A DNA stretch of 64,000 nucleotides, taken from NCBI RefSeq assembly GCF_001591685.1, contig NZ_BCVJ01000005.1:1-64000 (forward strand). The letters run 5' to 3'. This document shows positions 40,615 through 51,362 of the stretch, in pieces (position 1 is the first letter of the stretch; each line of letters opens with the position of its first letter). The notes under the pieces were generated by a model. The model had not been told where the DNA came from and did no database searches. It saw only the letters and a list, made by a program, of their open reading frames with translations. The position numbers were made by a program, and so were the translations under genes. Origin of the DNA: Ligilactobacillus murinus DSM 20452 = NBRC 14221. Lineage in GTDB: Bacteria > Bacillota > Bacilli > Lactobacillales > Lactobacillaceae.

Positions 40615-41730
40615 CTAGATAAATGTAAATGGATCTGTATTTAATTTAGAAGAAATTACCTCGATCTGCCAAGTATTTTGCTCATTCCAATGAGTAAAAA
40701 GTTGTTTTAGATGGGGCTTACAGATCGCTTCAAAATGATGTCCTGGATCGATCACTGCCAAACCACTTTCATACATATCATGAGCTGTATGGTAAGAGAC
40801 ATCACCTGTAACATAAACATCAGCTTGCGCATTTAACGCAAAGGGATAAAATTTAGCCCCTGAACCGCCTAAGACCGCGACTCGTTTCACCGTTTTGGTA
40901 GGATCTTTAGCTACTAAACGCAAGCCCTTTAGTCCTAAAACTTGTTTACAAAACACTGCATACTCACTTACTGTCATCGGCGCATTCAACTTACCAACGC
41001 GCCCCATCCCCGTACTTTGACCCAGTCCTTCGACTTGATATAGATCAAAAGCGATCTCTTCATAGGGATGCCCAGCTTGCATTGCCTGCAAAACTTTTGC
41101 TTTTATTTTAGCTGGAAAAACCACTTCGACTTTTTCTTCAGCTACTTTACTTACTTGACCAACTTCACCTAAATATGGGGTAGCACCTTCCTTGGGTCTA
41201 AAACGCCCTGTCCCACTTAAAGAATATGAACACGCCGTATACTCACCTAAATGTCCAGCACCAGCTTGAGCTAAGGCTTGACGTAAAACTGTAGCATGTT
41301 CTTTAGGAACAAATACTGCTAATTTATACCAAATTTCAGCTTTAGGTGGTAGTAACGGTTTTGGATCTTCAATATTTAATACTTCTGCTAGCCAATCGTT
41401 CATACCACCATTAGCATTGTCCAAATTGGTGTGAGCTGCATAGACCGTGATGTCGTGTTTGATGAGCATAGCATACATTTGATTTTGTGGATCTGCTAGA
41501 TCAAAATGTTTTACCGGAACAAACATCGCTGGATGATGGGCAAAAATAAAATCTACTCCCGCTGCGATCGCCTCTTCCACGACTTCTGGTCTGACATCCA
41601 AGGTGACCATCATTTTTTTGACTTCATGCTCAAGACTACCTAATTGTAATCCGATCGGGTCGTTTTTTTCGGCGATCTGCTGGGGGGCAAATTCCTCAAA
41701 ACGAGCCACGATCTCTTTGACTTTAACCAT
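40615..41730 (-). CDS. Nif3-like dinuclear metal-centre protein (YqfO-like)
   Basis: GTP cyclohydrolase 1 type 2/Nif3 family protein. HHPAMF with surrounding acidic residues, AAHTNLDNA and GGSGAKF are the conserved metal-binding blocks. The 371 aa length includes the middle insertion domain (about 130-235) found in the Firmicute YqfO group. The physiological role is unsettled. It overlaps the end of trmK by 8 nt, a pairing conserved in Firmicutes (yqfN-yqfO). GGAAG precedes the ATG. Confidence 0.9.
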   Translation of the reverse strand: MVKVKEIVARFEEFAPQQIAEKNDPIGLQLGSLEHEVKKMMVTLDVRPEVVEEAIAAGVDFIFAHHPAMFVPVKHFDLADPQNQMYAMLIKHDITVYAAHTNLDNANGGMNDWLAEVLNIEDPKPLLPPKAEIWYKLAVFVPKEHATVLRQALAQAGAGHLGEYTACSYSLSGTGRFRPKEGATPYLGEVGQVSKVAEEKVEVVFPAKIKAKVLQAMQAGHPYEEIAFDLYQVEGLGQSTGMGRVGKLNAPMTVSEYAVFCKQVLGLKGLRLVAKDPTKTVKRVAVLGGSGAKFYPFALNAQADVYVTGDVSYHTAHDMYESGLAVIDPGHHFEAICKPHLKQLFTHWNEQNTWQIEVISSKLNTDPFTFI

Positions 41731-42421
41731 TTAAAACACTTCCGATCTGTGCTATTTTTGCTTTAAGTGCTTGTTTTTTAGCGACTGGAACTTGATTTGC
41801 TTTATTCAATTCTTTTAAGATAGTTTCTAACTTAGCAATCTCTTTTTGCCATTTAGCTTGAAAGGCAGCATTTTTCTTTTGTAAAAGATACGGGCCAAAC
41901 TGTAACTCTGCTGATGTTAAAGTTTGTTTTTCATCAGTATAGCTCGCTGCGATCACTTCATAGATATGTCCATCTTCTTCCATGATATATTCAGCTGTGA
42001 TCTGATAATTATTAGCTAACAACCAACGTCTAACATTTTCTTCACCAACATTAGGCTGTAAGATCAACTGTGGATGCTCGCTTAACTTGTCTTTGCCAGC
42101 TTCTAAGATATCACAGATCAACGTACCACCCATCCCGCAGATCGTGATCACATTGATCTGGTCAGCCAACTCGATCGCATTCAAGCCATCAGCTAAGCGG
42201 GCTTGGACTTTATCTTCTAGCCCCTCTTTTTTGATCTCTTGCTTTGCATTTTCATAAGGTCCTTTGACCACTTCACCCGCGATCCCAAATTCAATTTGCC
42301 CCTTTAAAGCCAAATATGCTGGTAAATAAGCATGATCAGAACCGATATCGGCTAAACGTGCTCCTTTTTCGATCAGATCAGCCACACATAAGAGGCGTTG
42401 TGAAAGATGATGTGCATCCAT
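41723..42421 (-). CDS. trmK: TrmK, tRNA (adenine-22-N1)-methyltransferase
   Basis: S-adenosylmethionine-dependent enzyme that methylates A22 of tRNA. The N-terminal SAM motif ADIGSDHAYLP is clear; ICGMGGTLICDILEA and LILQPNVGEENVRRWL follow. It is 232 aa, the usual size. The ATG at 42421 is the only reasonable start. It has no ribosome binding site at normal distance: the preceding bases are ATAGTAAC. A perfect AAAGGA lies 43 nt upstream, with a 9-bp hairpin between them. Confidence 0.92.
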   Translation of the reverse strand: MDAHHLSQRLLCVADLIEKGARLADIGSDHAYLPAYLALKGQIEFGIAGEVVKGPYENAKQEIKKEGLEDKVQARLADGLNAIELADQINVITICGMGGTLICDILEAGKDKLSEHPQLILQPNVGEENVRRWLLANNYQITAEYIMEEDGHIYEVIAASYTDEKQTLTSAELQFGPYLLQKKNAAFQAKWQKEIAKLETILKELNKANQVPVAKKQALKAKIAQIGSVLNG

Positions 42422-42470
42422 GTTACTATTAGCTATATCAAATGTGGTTAGAAAATATAGCTATTCCTTT
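42422..42470 (-). promoter_or_regulatory. Hairpin-bridged ribosome binding site of trmK
   Basis: On the minus strand AAAGGA (42465-42470) is followed by TAGCTATAT (42455-42463), a 16-nt loop, ATATAGCTA (42430-42438), then ATAGTAAC and the ATG. With the 34-nt hairpin folded, the spacing from AAAGGA to ATG falls from 43 to 9 nt. A second dyad, TCAGCG (42490-42495) with CGCTGA (42510-42515), lies further upstream in the leader. Confidence 0.6.
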
Positions 42471-42557
42471 CGTTTACTACTTTTTGGACTCAGCGCCACA
42501 TTTTATTTCCGCTGACGTTGTTTCTTAAAAATTATTTTACCATTTATCTTCAGACTC

Positions 42558-42593
42558 GACAAAAAAGGTCCACCAAAAAAGTGGCGGACCTGT
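42558..42593 (-). terminator. rpoD terminator
   Basis: AGGTCCACC (42566-42574) and GGCGGACCT (42583-42591) form a 9-bp stem with one wobble. A T run follows on the minus strand. Confidence 0.88.
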
Positions 42594-42601
42594 GACAAAG
42601 C

Positions 42602-43726
42602 TTATTCTAAGAAGTCTTTTAGTTGTTTGGACCGTGAAGGATGACGCAATTTACGTAAGGCTTTGGCTTCGATCTGACGAATACGTTCCCGTGTAACGCC
42701 AAAAACTTTACCAACTTCTTCTAAAGTCCGCGTCCGACCATCATCTAGACCAAAACGTAGGCGCAAAACATTTTCTTCACGATCAGTCAAAGTATCTAAG
42801 ACACTTTCGATCTGTTCTTTTAATAACTCATAAGCAGCATGTTCAGCTGGACTTGTTGCATCTTGATCTTCGATAAAATCACCTAAATGCGAATCATCTT
42901 CTTCACCGATCGGTGTTTCTAAAGAAACAGGTTCTTGCGCGATCTTTAAGATCTCACGTACTTTTTCAGTTGGCATGTTCATTTCTGCCCCGATCTCTTC
43001 AGGGATCGGTTCACGCCCGAGATCTTGGAGCATTTGGCGTTGGATACGGATCAATTTATTGATCGTTTCCACCATGTGCACAGGGATCCGGATCGTCCGT
43101 GCTTGGTCAGCGATCGCACGCGTGATCGCTTGTCTGATCCACCAAGTTGCATAAGTTGAGAATTTGAATCCTTTACGATAGTCAAATTTTTCAACGGCTT
43201 TCATCAAGCCCATGTTACCCTCTTGGATCAAGTCAAGAAATGACATTCCGCGCCCAACATAGCGCTTAGCGATCGAAACGACCAAGCGCAAGTTTGCTTC
43301 GGCCAAACGTTGCTTAGCTTCTTCATCGCCTTCTTCGATCCGCAAAGCTAAAGCCACTTCTTCGTCAGCAGTCAAGAGATTGACACGGCCAATTTCTTTA
43401 AGGTACATCCGAACTGGATCATTGATCTTAACACCAGATGGAGCTGATAAGTCACTTTTTGCTAATTCTTTTTCTTCATGACTAGCTTTCTTCAAGCTAA
43501 GTTCACTTGGATCACCATTTTCATCCACAACTGAGATCCCAGCATCTTCGACCCGCACGATCAAACTGTCCATTTGTTCGGCATCTAAGTGAAATGGCGT
43601 TACCATTTTATCAGTCAATTCATCATATCTGATTTCTTTTTTTGGTTTATACTCACGTAATAACTCACGCAATGCTTTCTTATATGCCACCGCATCGAAA
43701 TTCGTATTTTTTTTCTCTTCTGCCAA
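42602..43726 (-). CDS. rpoD: Primary sigma factor (RpoD/SigA)
   Basis: Housekeeping sigma-70 factor. Region 1.2 ([15 protein letters not shown]), region 2 ([58 protein letters not shown]), region 3 and region 4 with the helix-turn-helix [28 protein letters not shown] are all intact. The short N-terminus and 374 aa are typical of Firmicute SigA. A TTG start has GGGAGG eight to nine bases upstream. It follows dnaG by 14 nt, the conserved dnaG-rpoD macromolecular synthesis pair. Confidence 0.97.
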   Translation of the reverse strand: MAEEKKNTNFDAVAYKKALRELLREYKPKKEIRYDELTDKMVTPFHLDAEQMDSLIVRVEDAGISVVDENGDPSELSLKKASHEEKELAKSDLSAPSGVKINDPVRMYLKEIGRVNLLTADEEVALALRIEEGDEEAKQRLAEANLRLVVSIAKRYVGRGMSFLDLIQEGNMGLMKAVEKFDYRKGFKFSTYATWWIRQAITRAIADQARTIRIPVHMVETINKLIRIQRQMLQDLGREPIPEEIGAEMNMPTEKVREILKIAQEPVSLETPIGEEDDSHLGDFIEDQDATSPAEHAAYELLKEQIESVLDTLTDREENVLRLRFGLDDGRTRTLEEVGKVFGVTRERIRQIEAKALRKLRHPSRSKQLKDFLE

Positions 43727-43740
43727 AATAGAGGCCTCCC

Positions 43741-45603
43741 TTAAATGATTGACTTCTCTGTCTGCTTTTTTTTCAATAATTCGATCAGTTTAGTCGTCTG
43801 TTCCATGATCGCTTTAGCATCTCCCAGACGTTTTGCTTGCTCTAATTGGGTCTTTACCACCTTGATCTGCTCTTCTAACGGAGAATGTTGCATGATAAAG
43901 GCTAGACAATCACTGATCTCTTGTTCATTTACTTCACCATAATCACCTAATTCAAGTGAAATGATGATCTGTCTTAAATGTTCATCTTTTAAAAAGTCTA
44001 AAAAACTCGCACTTTCATACTCGGAATAACGATCAAAGTATCCATCAGCCAATAAAAAGATCGTTTCATACTCTTCGTGGATAAATGAAAAATCAGCTAG
44101 ACCTTTGATGCGCAAAAAGACATCATGTTCATGTAATAAACGGTACAATAATAATCTTTCGGCTTGTTCAGCTGGGCTATAGCGTTTTTTTTCTTGACGC
44201 TGTTGGGTACTATAAACGACTTTATCCGAGCGTTTGAGTGAATTTGCCTGATCTTGTTTTAATTGTTCTGACTGGACCTGTTGCATCAAAGCCTGAAGTT
44301 GACTAGTTAAGTTATTCTTATCTAGCTCGAACTCTTTGGCTAAACGATTGAGCGTCAGATCGCGTGCCAACGGATCTTTGACCTGCGCAACTTTTTCTAA
44401 AACATCTGTGATATACGCTAATTGATCACTTTCAGTCTCAAGATTACGGCCTACCCGAAAATATTCTAGATAAAATTCTAACTCAGTGCGTTCATGTGAC
44501 GTCACAAAATCTTTAAAATTTTCTGGACCGTATTTACGAACATATTCATCTGGATCAAGCTTTTCAGGTAATAAGATCGCTCCAAGCTCAAACTTGCTCA
44601 ACGGTGCGATCAACTCCAAAGCGCGCTTAGTAGCTTTGCGCCCCGGAAGATCGCCATCATAACAGATATAGAGTTTACTTGCCGTTTGCTCTAAAAGATA
44701 GATCTGTTCACTCGTTAAACTCGTCCCCATCGAGGCTACACCATTTTTGATCCCGGCCCGCCATGCCGCTAAGACATCCATAAAACCCTCAAATAAATAG
44801 ACTTTACTTTCATGTCTGATCGTCTTTTTAGCCTTATCAAAATTAAAGAGAACTTTACGTTTATTAAATAAGATCCCCTCGGGTGAGTTGAGATATTTAG
44901 GCAATTTCTTATCAGGGGTCAAGAGTCGTCCTGAAAAAGCAATGATCGATCCAGTTTGATCTTTGATCGGAAACATGATCCGATCATTGAAACGTTCAGC
45001 TAGATCTTCACCTTCACGTTCGCTAAACAAACCCGATTTTCGCAAAGTCTGATAATCATCAAGCTTTTTTTCATGAAAAAAGGCTTGTAAGATCTCAGCT
45101 TGCGGGGCATACCCCAACTGAAACTCTGCGATCAGTTCATCACTTAGACCACGTTCATGCAAATAATCCAAAGCTGGCTGACCTAACTTAGTATTTACTA
45201 AAATGTGATGATATAACTGCCCAGCTTGCGCATAAAGCCGCTTTAATTTACCAGTCTCAGACTGCGTGTCTTCTGCACCAGCATTTTGCGGTAAATACTT
45301 AGCATCAAGCTCGATCCCAGCTAACTCAGCCGTACGATAAACGGCTTCCGGAAATGTCAGGTCCTCGATCTCCATCAAGAATTTGAAAACATTTCCTCCG
45401 CGACCACATGAAAAACAGTGAAAGAACTGCTTGGGTTCGTTTACAGAAAATGAACCCGTTTTTTCTGTATGGAAGGGACACAATCCGAACCAATTGCTCC
45501 CAGAACGGTGTAACTGGACATATTGGCCTACGATATCCAAAATATTGACATCCGATCTGATCTGATCGATCACATCAGTCGGTATCCTACGTTGACTTAC
45601 CAC
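43741..45603 (-). CDS. dnaG: DNA primase
   Basis: Makes RNA primers for replication. The N-terminal CHC2 zinc finger has Cys42, His45, Cys63 and Cys66. The Toprim core has [17 protein letters not shown] and [10 protein letters not shown]. The C-terminal helicase-binding domain is helical and less conserved. The length of 620 aa is normal. The GTG start has GGGGTG five bases upstream. It is first in dnaG-rpoD. Confidence 0.95.
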   Translation of the reverse strand: MVSQRRIPTDVIDQIRSDVNILDIVGQYVQLHRSGSNWFGLCPFHTEKTGSFSVNEPKQFFHCFSCGRGGNVFKFLMEIEDLTFPEAVYRTAELAGIELDAKYLPQNAGAEDTQSETGKLKRLYAQAGQLYHHILVNTKLGQPALDYLHERGLSDELIAEFQLGYAPQAEILQAFFHEKKLDDYQTLRKSGLFSEREGEDLAERFNDRIMFPIKDQTGSIIAFSGRLLTPDKKLPKYLNSPEGILFNKRKVLFNFDKAKKTIRHESKVYLFEGFMDVLAAWRAGIKNGVASMGTSLTSEQIYLLEQTASKLYICYDGDLPGRKATKRALELIAPLSKFELGAILLPEKLDPDEYVRKYGPENFKDFVTSHERTELEFYLEYFRVGRNLETESDQLAYITDVLEKVAQVKDPLARDLTLNRLAKEFELDKNNLTSQLQALMQQVQSEQLKQDQANSLKRSDKVVYSTQQRQEKKRYSPAEQAERLLLYRLLHEHDVFLRIKGLADFSFIHEEYETIFLLADGYFDRYSEYESASFLDFLKDEHLRQIIISLELGDYGEVNEQEISDCLAFIMQHSPLEEQIKVVKTQLEQAKRLGDAKAIMEQTTKLIELLKKKQTEKSII

Positions 45604-45632
45604 GGCCTCACCCCATTTTTAAATATAGTTAC

Positions 45633-45714
45633 GAAAGGTCGCACACAAAAGCACGACCTTTCATAATAAAATTATACCGATACTAATTTTATAATAGATA
45701 TATCTTTATTGCAA
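45633..45714 (-). promoter_or_regulatory. dnaG-rpoD promoter and leader hairpin
   Basis: On the minus strand TTGCAA (45709-45714), 17 nt, TAAAAT (45686-45691). The leader then holds a perfect 9-bp inverted repeat, GAAAGGTCG (45654-45662 on the minus strand) and CGACCTTTC (45633-45641). No T run follows it, so it is not a simple terminator. The remaining interval up to 45843 shows nothing clear. Confidence 0.5.
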
Positions 45715-45839
45715 GAGTAAACGTAAACAATTACTATATCAAATTGGCATGTTTTTGACAAGCATTATTCCAAAAATTATTCCTCTGCTTTTTTACATCT
45801 AAATAATACACCGTACCATTTTTTAGACAACATAACTGC

Positions 45840-45880
45840 TCGAAAAAAAGAGCAAGTCTAAAAACTAGACTCACTCTTAA
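45840..45880 (-). terminator. glyS terminator
   Basis: AAGAGCAAGTCTA (45848-45860) and TAGACTCACTCTT (45866-45878) form a 13-bp stem with two wobbles. A T run follows on the minus strand. Confidence 0.88.
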
Positions 45881-45884
45881 AAAA

Positions 45885-47963
45885 TTATTTAGTATTCAAG
45901 GCATCTAAAGCCCCAAAAACAGCTGTCAAACGTGCGATCTGCGCTAATTGGCGCAAACGATTCAACTTGACCTTTTCATCATCAGCCATGACCATCGTCT
46001 TTTCAAAATAAGCATTGATCGGTTCACGTAAATTCTTCAAAGCAATAAATTTGGTTTCAAGATCAGCTGCTTTGAAATCTTTTCTAACTGCTTCAACGGC
46101 TTCGTAAAGACCTTGTTCAGCTTCATTTTCAAATAAAGTTGTATCAACCGTAAGATCACTTTGATCATCTAATTTTTTAGCTAAACGACTTGCTCTAGTC
46201 AAAGCTTCGATATTTGCTTTGAAATCTTCGTCTGCCAAATGTTTTGCCAAAAGATCAGCTGCTTTTTGGGCTAACGTAAACGCATTAGCTTTATTAGCCA
46301 TAACTGCTTCAAGCACATCATGACGTAAGTTCGGTCCATTCAAGATCTGTTGTAAACGATCTGCGATAAAGTCTTGAATCATAGCTTTATTTTCAGCAGG
46401 AGCGATCTTTTCGTATAGATCTGGGCGCTTAGCATAAGCAGATTCAACTGCCGCTTGCAACAATGGAGTTGAAAGAGCCCAGCCTTTAGCTAAAGCGATC
46501 CGGACGATCCCTAAAGCTTGACGACGCAAGGCATAAGGGTCATTGGAACCACTTGGTAACATTCCTGCACTAAAGAAAGCTTGGATGCTATCAACTTTAT
46601 CAGCGATCGATAAGACTGCGCCAACATTAGTTTGTGGTAATTCACCTTCAGCACTGGTTGGAAGGTATTCTTCACGCATCGCAACACAAACTGCTTCATT
46701 TTCACCTTGCAATCTAGCATAGATCTCACCCATGACACCTTGCAATTCTGAAAATTCACCGACCATTCCAGTTACTAAGTCAAATTTATAGATCTGACTT
46801 GCACGATCAAGATCAGCTAACTCTTGCTCACTTAAGCCCAATTTTTCGCCTAGGTAATGTGCGATCAAGTGAACACGTTCCATCTTTTCATAGATCGTGC
46901 CGATCTTATCGTGAAACATTACTTTCTTCAAACGTGCAACATAATCTGCGATCGTTTGTTTTTGATCTTCTTCATAGAAGAAAGCAGCATCTTCTAAACG
47001 TGCCGTCAACACTTTCTCGTTACCTGCGATCACATTTTCCAAATGAGCTTGGTTACCGTTACGCACTGAGATAAAGTTTGGTAACAAGTTACCAGCTTCA
47101 TCAGTTACGTAGAAGAACCGTTGATGATCTTTCATGGAAGTGATCAAAACAGCATCTGGGATCGTCAGATATTTTTGATCAAATTTTCCTGCAAAGACAG
47201 TTGGATATTCGACCAAATTGTTAACTTCTTCTAACAACTCAGGATCGATCACTACTTGCCAGTTATTTTGTTGCGCAAGCTCATTTAGCTGAGAAACGAT
47301 CATTTCTTTACGTTTCTTGGCATCAGCGATCACCATTTGTGGTTCTAAAGCAGCTGGATAATCATTGGCATCAGCAAGTTCGATCGCTTTACCTAAGAAA
47401 CGATGACCTAATGTTTGGCGCCCTGCCTTAACGTTTAAGATCTCAAAATCTACGACATCTTTATCCAACAAGGAAACTAACCACTTGATCGGACGTACAT
47501 ATTCAAAATCATTAGTGCTCCAGCGCATCATCGTTGGGAACTTAAGATCCATCACGACTTCTTTGACATCACTTAAAACTTCTTTAGCACTCTTACCGGG
47601 GATGAATTTTTTAACATAAGCATATTCGACCCCTTTTAATTCCTTAAAGAAGATATCATCTGGGGTGCAACCTTGTCCTCGTGAAAAGCCTTGGGCAGCT
47701 TTAGACCAATTTCCATCAGCATCCAAGGCGATCTTTTTAGCTGGACCTTTAGCTTCTTCTTCAATGTCAGCTTGTTTATCAGCTAAGCCTAAAACCTTGA
47801 GCGCTAACCGCCTTGGAGTTGAGTAAGCCTTGATCTCATCAAAGTCTAAGCGATTTTCTTCTAAAAATGCCGTCATCTTTTTGACCAATTGTTGGCTACT
47901 TGGTGTAACGACATGAGCTGGGATCTCTTCTAATCCGATCTCTAACAAAAATGTATGTGCCAT
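45885..47963 (-). CDS. glyS: Glycyl-tRNA synthetase beta subunit
   Basis: Beta chain of the heterotetrameric bacterial glycyl-tRNA synthetase, involved in tRNA recognition. The N-terminus [15 protein letters not shown] is diagnostic. A central HD-like region (about 350-450) and a C-terminal DALR anticodon-binding segment are typical. The length of 692 aa is normal. Its ATG shares one base with the glyQ stop (TAATG), and GAGGAC lies just upstream, so it is translationally coupled to glyQ. Confidence 0.97.
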   Translation of the reverse strand: MAHTFLLEIGLEEIPAHVVTPSSQQLVKKMTAFLEENRLDFDEIKAYSTPRRLALKVLGLADKQADIEEEAKGPAKKIALDADGNWSKAAQGFSRGQGCTPDDIFFKELKGVEYAYVKKFIPGKSAKEVLSDVKEVVMDLKFPTMMRWSTNDFEYVRPIKWLVSLLDKDVVDFEILNVKAGRQTLGHRFLGKAIELADANDYPAALEPQMVIADAKKRKEMIVSQLNELAQQNNWQVVIDPELLEEVNNLVEYPTVFAGKFDQKYLTIPDAVLITSMKDHQRFFYVTDEAGNLLPNFISVRNGNQAHLENVIAGNEKVLTARLEDAAFFYEEDQKQTIADYVARLKKVMFHDKIGTIYEKMERVHLIAHYLGEKLGLSEQELADLDRASQIYKFDLVTGMVGEFSELQGVMGEIYARLQGENEAVCVAMREEYLPTSAEGELPQTNVGAVLSIADKVDSIQAFFSAGMLPSGSNDPYALRRQALGIVRIALAKGWALSTPLLQAAVESAYAKRPDLYEKIAPAENKAMIQDFIADRLQQILNGPNLRHDVLEAVMANKANAFTLAQKAADLLAKHLADEDFKANIEALTRASRLAKKLDDQSDLTVDTTLFENEAEQGLYEAVEAVRKDFKAADLETKFIALKNLREPINAYFEKTMVMADDEKVKLNRLRQLAQIARLTAVFGALDALNTK

Positions 47964-48880
47964 TATTTGTCCTCCTCTAACAATTTAGCGCGTAAAGCTT
48001 CATCTTTGATCAATGGATAACCCAATTTCTTACGTTCAGCCACAAAAGCACGTGCGACCATCCGAGCCATATTTCTGATCCGCGATAGATAACCGGCACG
48101 TTCAGTCACTGAAACTGCACCCCGAGCATCTAATAAGTTAAAGGTATGACTACATTTTAGGATATAGTCATAGGCTGGGTGAACTAAACCATTTTCGATC
48201 TGCTTTTTAGCTTCTTTTTCATAAGTATCAAACAATTCAAACAACATCTCTTGGTTGCTTTCCTCAAATGAATACTTAGAATGTTCAAATTCAGGTTCTT
48301 TGAAGATATCGCCGTATTTGACTCCATCAGCCCATTCAAGTTCAAAGACTGAATTAACATCTTGGATGTAAGAGGATAAACGTTCGAGCCCATAAGTCAC
48401 TTCAACGGCGACCGGACGAACTTCTAAGCCCCCAACTTGTTGGAAATAAGTAAATTGGGTGATCTCCATCCCATCGAGCCAAACTTCCCAACCCACACCG
48501 GCACAACCCATTGATGGGTTTTCCCAGTTGTCTTCAACGAACCGAATATCATGTTCTAAAGGATCGATCCCTAAGGCACGTAAACTATCCAAATAAAGTT
48601 CTTGGATGTTATCTGGTGAAGGTTTCATGATCACTTGGAATTGATGGTGTTGATACAAACGGTTAGGATTTTCACCATAGCGACCGTCAGCTGGGCGACG
48701 TGAAGGTTCAACATAGGCAACGTTCCAAGGTTCTGGTCCGATCGCACGTAAGAAAGTATAAGGACTCATCGTGCCAGCCCCTTTTTCTGTATCATAGGAT
48801 TGCATTAACATACAGCCTTGCTTTGCCCAAAACTGTTGTAATGTCAAAATAATATCTTGCATTGACAATTTATCTGCCAT
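47963..48880 (-). CDS. glyQ: Glycyl-tRNA synthetase alpha subunit
   Basis: Catalytic alpha chain that forms glycyl-adenylate. [24 protein letters not shown] and [25 protein letters not shown] are signature class II regions, followed by [30 protein letters not shown]. The length of 305 aa is normal. GGAGG lies seven bases before the ATG. It is regulated by the T-box leader immediately upstream. Confidence 0.97.
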   Translation of the reverse strand: MADKLSMQDIILTLQQFWAKQGCMLMQSYDTEKGAGTMSPYTFLRAIGPEPWNVAYVEPSRRPADGRYGENPNRLYQHHQFQVIMKPSPDNIQELYLDSLRALGIDPLEHDIRFVEDNWENPSMGCAGVGWEVWLDGMEITQFTYFQQVGGLEVRPVAVEVTYGLERLSSYIQDVNSVFELEWADGVKYGDIFKEPEFEHSKYSFEESNQEMLFELFDTYEKEAKKQIENGLVHPAYDYILKCSHTFNLLDARGAVSVTERAGYLSRIRNMARMVARAFVAERKKLGYPLIKDEALRAKLLEEDK

Positions 48881-48919
48881 CTTTTTGCCTCCAAAGATTT
48901 ATTTTCGAATCAGCCAAAT

Positions 48920-49140
48920 AACGCACAAAAAAGTCCCTATGTAGCGCCTTTGGCCACATAGGGACGATTTTCGAAAATCGCGGTTCCACCCTACTTCTAG
49001 TATAACTAGCAGCTTAATTCGTTAAGACTCCAAAAGTGCCAATCATGTCTCAATAGATATCTGCTTTCACCATCCCAGACTCGCTAACTCTACCCTTAGA
49101 CCGATCCTCTTTTATCAACGTCTCATTATTGATATTTTTA
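48920..49140 (-). promoter_or_regulatory. Glycine T-box leader of glyQS
   Basis: The T-box sequence AGGGTGGAACCGCG is at 48979-48992 (minus strand). Stem I spans about 49020-49140, with an apparent specifier GGC (Gly) at 49038-49040 on its 3' side. The terminator stem GTCCCTATGT...ACATAGGGAC (48933-48965) with a T run follows. Uncharged tRNA-Gly should favour read-through into glyQS. The element fills nearly all of the interval between recO and glyQ. Confidence 0.92.
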
Positions 49141-49168
49141 GGATAGTTTAACCGCGTTTTTTTGTCAA
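49140..49168 (-). promoter_or_regulatory. glyQS promoter
   Basis: On the minus strand TTGACA (49163-49168), 17 nt, TATCCT (49140-49145). It lies 20 nt after the recO stop. Confidence 0.75.
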
Positions 49169-49187
49169 GTCATATTTAGTTGTAAAA

Positions 49188-49970
49188 TCACTTATTATCC
49201 TTAAAAAATTGATCCCATGACGCCATTTGATCGAGAAATTTTTTGGCTGGTACGTAAATTCCAACTTGATGTTCATAGATCTCATCTAAAGTTCTTCTTA
49301 AATTAGCTTTAGTTTGATCTTTGACCTTGATCGAATTTAAACGCTCCATATCTACAACTGATAGTAAGCGCAAATAATAGACTGTCCGTTGGTCTAAATG
49401 CAACCGATGCGGGTCCAAATGCCAATGTGCCTGACACAATAAGCCCCCATAACTTTCTGAATAATCAAAAGCACGGGTAGTATTTTGACAAATCACACAG
49501 CTTTCAAGTTGCGGTCTCACCCCGAAACTAGCAAGTAACTGGATCTCGATGATATTGGTGATGATCGCAGGATCAAAACCATCATCGATCAACTCAAGTG
49601 CTTTTTTAACTCTTAAAAACCAGCCTAAATTCACAAGATCTTCCGTCGTTAAAGCACGTTCTATCAAACTTAAGATATACGAAGCATAAGCATTCAACTC
49701 GATATCTTGCGTGATCTGTTGATATTGGCTGATGTCACGGGTCGTCGTAATAAATGATAAGCCCTCATCACTGATACTTCCAAGATAGGTCCCATGAGTA
49801 AAGGGTAAGATCGCTGCCCCTAATTTAAAGCCCCGCTTGCGGACCCCACGGACAAAAAAAGTTTTAAAGCCATATTTGTCAGTCAAAATTTTGACTAGCA
49901 TATCGCGTTCTTTATAGTCTTTACGTGAGACTACGATCCCTAAAAACTCTACACCTTGTTGTAGCACCAT
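49188..49970 (-). CDS. recO: DNA repair protein RecO
   Basis: Loads RecA with RecF and RecR during gap repair. An N-terminal OB fold (about 1-80, GIVVSRKDYKERDMLVKILT) precedes a helical domain with a zinc-binding region: CVIC near residue 156 and CQAHW about 20 residues later. The 260 aa length is normal. GGGGG lies seven bases before the ATG. It follows era, the usual Firmicute order. Confidence 0.94.
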   Translation of the reverse strand: MVLQQGVEFLGIVVSRKDYKERDMLVKILTDKYGFKTFFVRGVRKRGFKLGAAILPFTHGTYLGSISDEGLSFITTTRDISQYQQITQDIELNAYASYILSLIERALTTEDLVNLGWFLRVKKALELIDDGFDPAIITNIIEIQLLASFGVRPQLESCVICQNTTRAFDYSESYGGLLCQAHWHLDPHRLHLDQRTVYYLRLLSVVDMERLNSIKVKDQTKANLRRTLDEIYEHQVGIYVPAKKFLDQMASWDQFFKDNK

Positions 49971-50025
49971 CTTTTTACCCCCAAAAATCTCAAAAAAGAG
50001 GAGAATTTTCCCCTCTTTTCCTTAA

Positions 50026-50928
50026 TTAATAATCATCTTGCCGGTAACCAAACGCTTTTAGATCGACTTGACGGTCTTTCCAGTTAGGCTGAACTTTGAC
50101 CCAAAGCTCTAAAAAGACTTTATCACCTAACATAAATTCGATCTCTTTACGTGCTCTTGTTCCGATCTCTTTTAGCATCTTACCACCTTTACCGATGATA
50201 ATTCCCTTTTGACTAGAACGTTCGACCACGATAGTTGCTTGGATCAAAACTTTTTCATCATCTTCTCGTTTGATCCGATCAACAACGACGGCAACGGAAT
50301 GTGGAACTTCTTCGCGTGTCAATTGTAAAACTTTTTCGCGGATCAATTCGCTGACGATAAAACGTTCGGGATGATCAGTAACTTGATCTTCTGGATAGTA
50401 TTGCGGACCTTCCGGTAGATCTTCAACTAGATCGTGGACTAATTCAGCACAATTATTACCATTCAAAGCCGAGATCGGAAAGACATCTTTGTAGTCTAAA
50501 GTATCTCGGTAATCATCCATCACTTCTAATAAATGATCTGGGTGGATCTTATCGATCTTGTTGATCACTAAATAGATAGGTTTTTTGACATTTTTTAGTC
50601 GCTCAATGATAAAATCATCGCCTCGACCTCGCTTTTGTTCGGCATTGACCATAAAGATCACTGCATCGACTTCATTAAGCGTTGAAAGTGCCGATTTGAC
50701 CATAAAATCGCCTAAACGACTATGTGGTTTATGGATTCCTGGTGTATCGATAAACACGATCTGCGCGTTGTCAGTGGTATATACCCCTTGGATCTTATTG
50801 CGTGTTGTTTGAGCCTTATCGCTCATGATCGCGATCTTTTGTCCGACCACATTGTTTAAAAAAGTCGATTTGCCAACGTTAGGTCGCCCTACGATCGCAA
50901 TAAAACCTGAATGAAATTTTTCTTCCAA
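50026..50928 (-). CDS. era: Era GTPase
   Basis: GTPase that binds the 3' end of 16S rRNA during small-subunit assembly. G1 GRPNVGKST is near residue 14, G3 DTPG and G4 NKID follow. The C-terminal KH domain includes [14 protein letters not shown]. The TTG at 50928 (MEEKFHSGF) is chosen because GGAAG lies eight bases upstream. An earlier in-frame TTG at 50949 has no site. It gives 300 aa, the usual length. Confidence 0.95.
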   Translation of the reverse strand: MEEKFHSGFIAIVGRPNVGKSTFLNNVVGQKIAIMSDKAQTTRNKIQGVYTTDNAQIVFIDTPGIHKPHSRLGDFMVKSALSTLNEVDAVIFMVNAEQKRGRGDDFIIERLKNVKKPIYLVINKIDKIHPDHLLEVMDDYRDTLDYKDVFPISALNGNNCAELVHDLVEDLPEGPQYYPEDQVTDHPERFIVSELIREKVLQLTREEVPHSVAVVVDRIKREDDEKVLIQATIVVERSSQKGIIIGKGGKMLKEIGTRARKEIEFMLGDKVFLELWVKVQPNWKDRQVDLKAFGYRQDDY

Positions 50929-50951
50929 AATATACACTTCCCTAATCAATA

Positions 50952-51362
50952 TCAGTTAAATAATTGCCAAATATGTGGACCAAAGACCAAGGTTGCTGTG
51001 ATCAAAGAAAAGATCGCTGCTAGTAATACCGCTGCAGCCGCCATATCTTTAGCTTTTTTGGCAAGTGGATGTCGTTTATAGTTTGTAGCTAGATCAACGA
51101 CATTTTCGATGGCAGAATTCCAGACTTCACTGGAGATCACCAAAAAGATACTCAAAAATAGCCAGAGCCACTCACTGATAGTCACATTAAAAATGAGTCC
51201 CATAATCACGACCAAAGTTATCGCACTCACATGAAACCGCAGATTGCGCTCTTCTTTATAAGCCGTTTTCAAGCCAACGAGCGCATAACGCAAGGACTGG
51301 AAAAAATGGCGATTTTTCCAGCTGTTGACCGGCTGTTTTTGTTCTTTATCGTTTAAGTCCAT
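50952..51362 (-). CDS. dgkA: Undecaprenol/diacylglycerol kinase (DgkA family)
   Basis: Small integral-membrane lipid kinase; Gram-positive members phosphorylate undecaprenol. About three transmembrane helices follow a soluble N-terminus ([20 protein letters not shown]). The signature [14 protein letters not shown] is present. The start at MDLNDKEQ overlaps the end of ybeY by 17 nt. It is 136 aa. A longer form would run far into ybeY and is rejected. The ybeY-dgkA-era order is conserved. Confidence 0.93.
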   Translation of the reverse strand: MDLNDKEQKQPVNSWKNRHFFQSLRYALVGLKTAYKEERNLRFHVSAITLVVIMGLIFNVTISEWLWLFLSIFLVISSEVWNSAIENVVDLATNYKRHPLAKKAKDMAAAAVLLAAIFSLITATLVFGPHIWQLFN

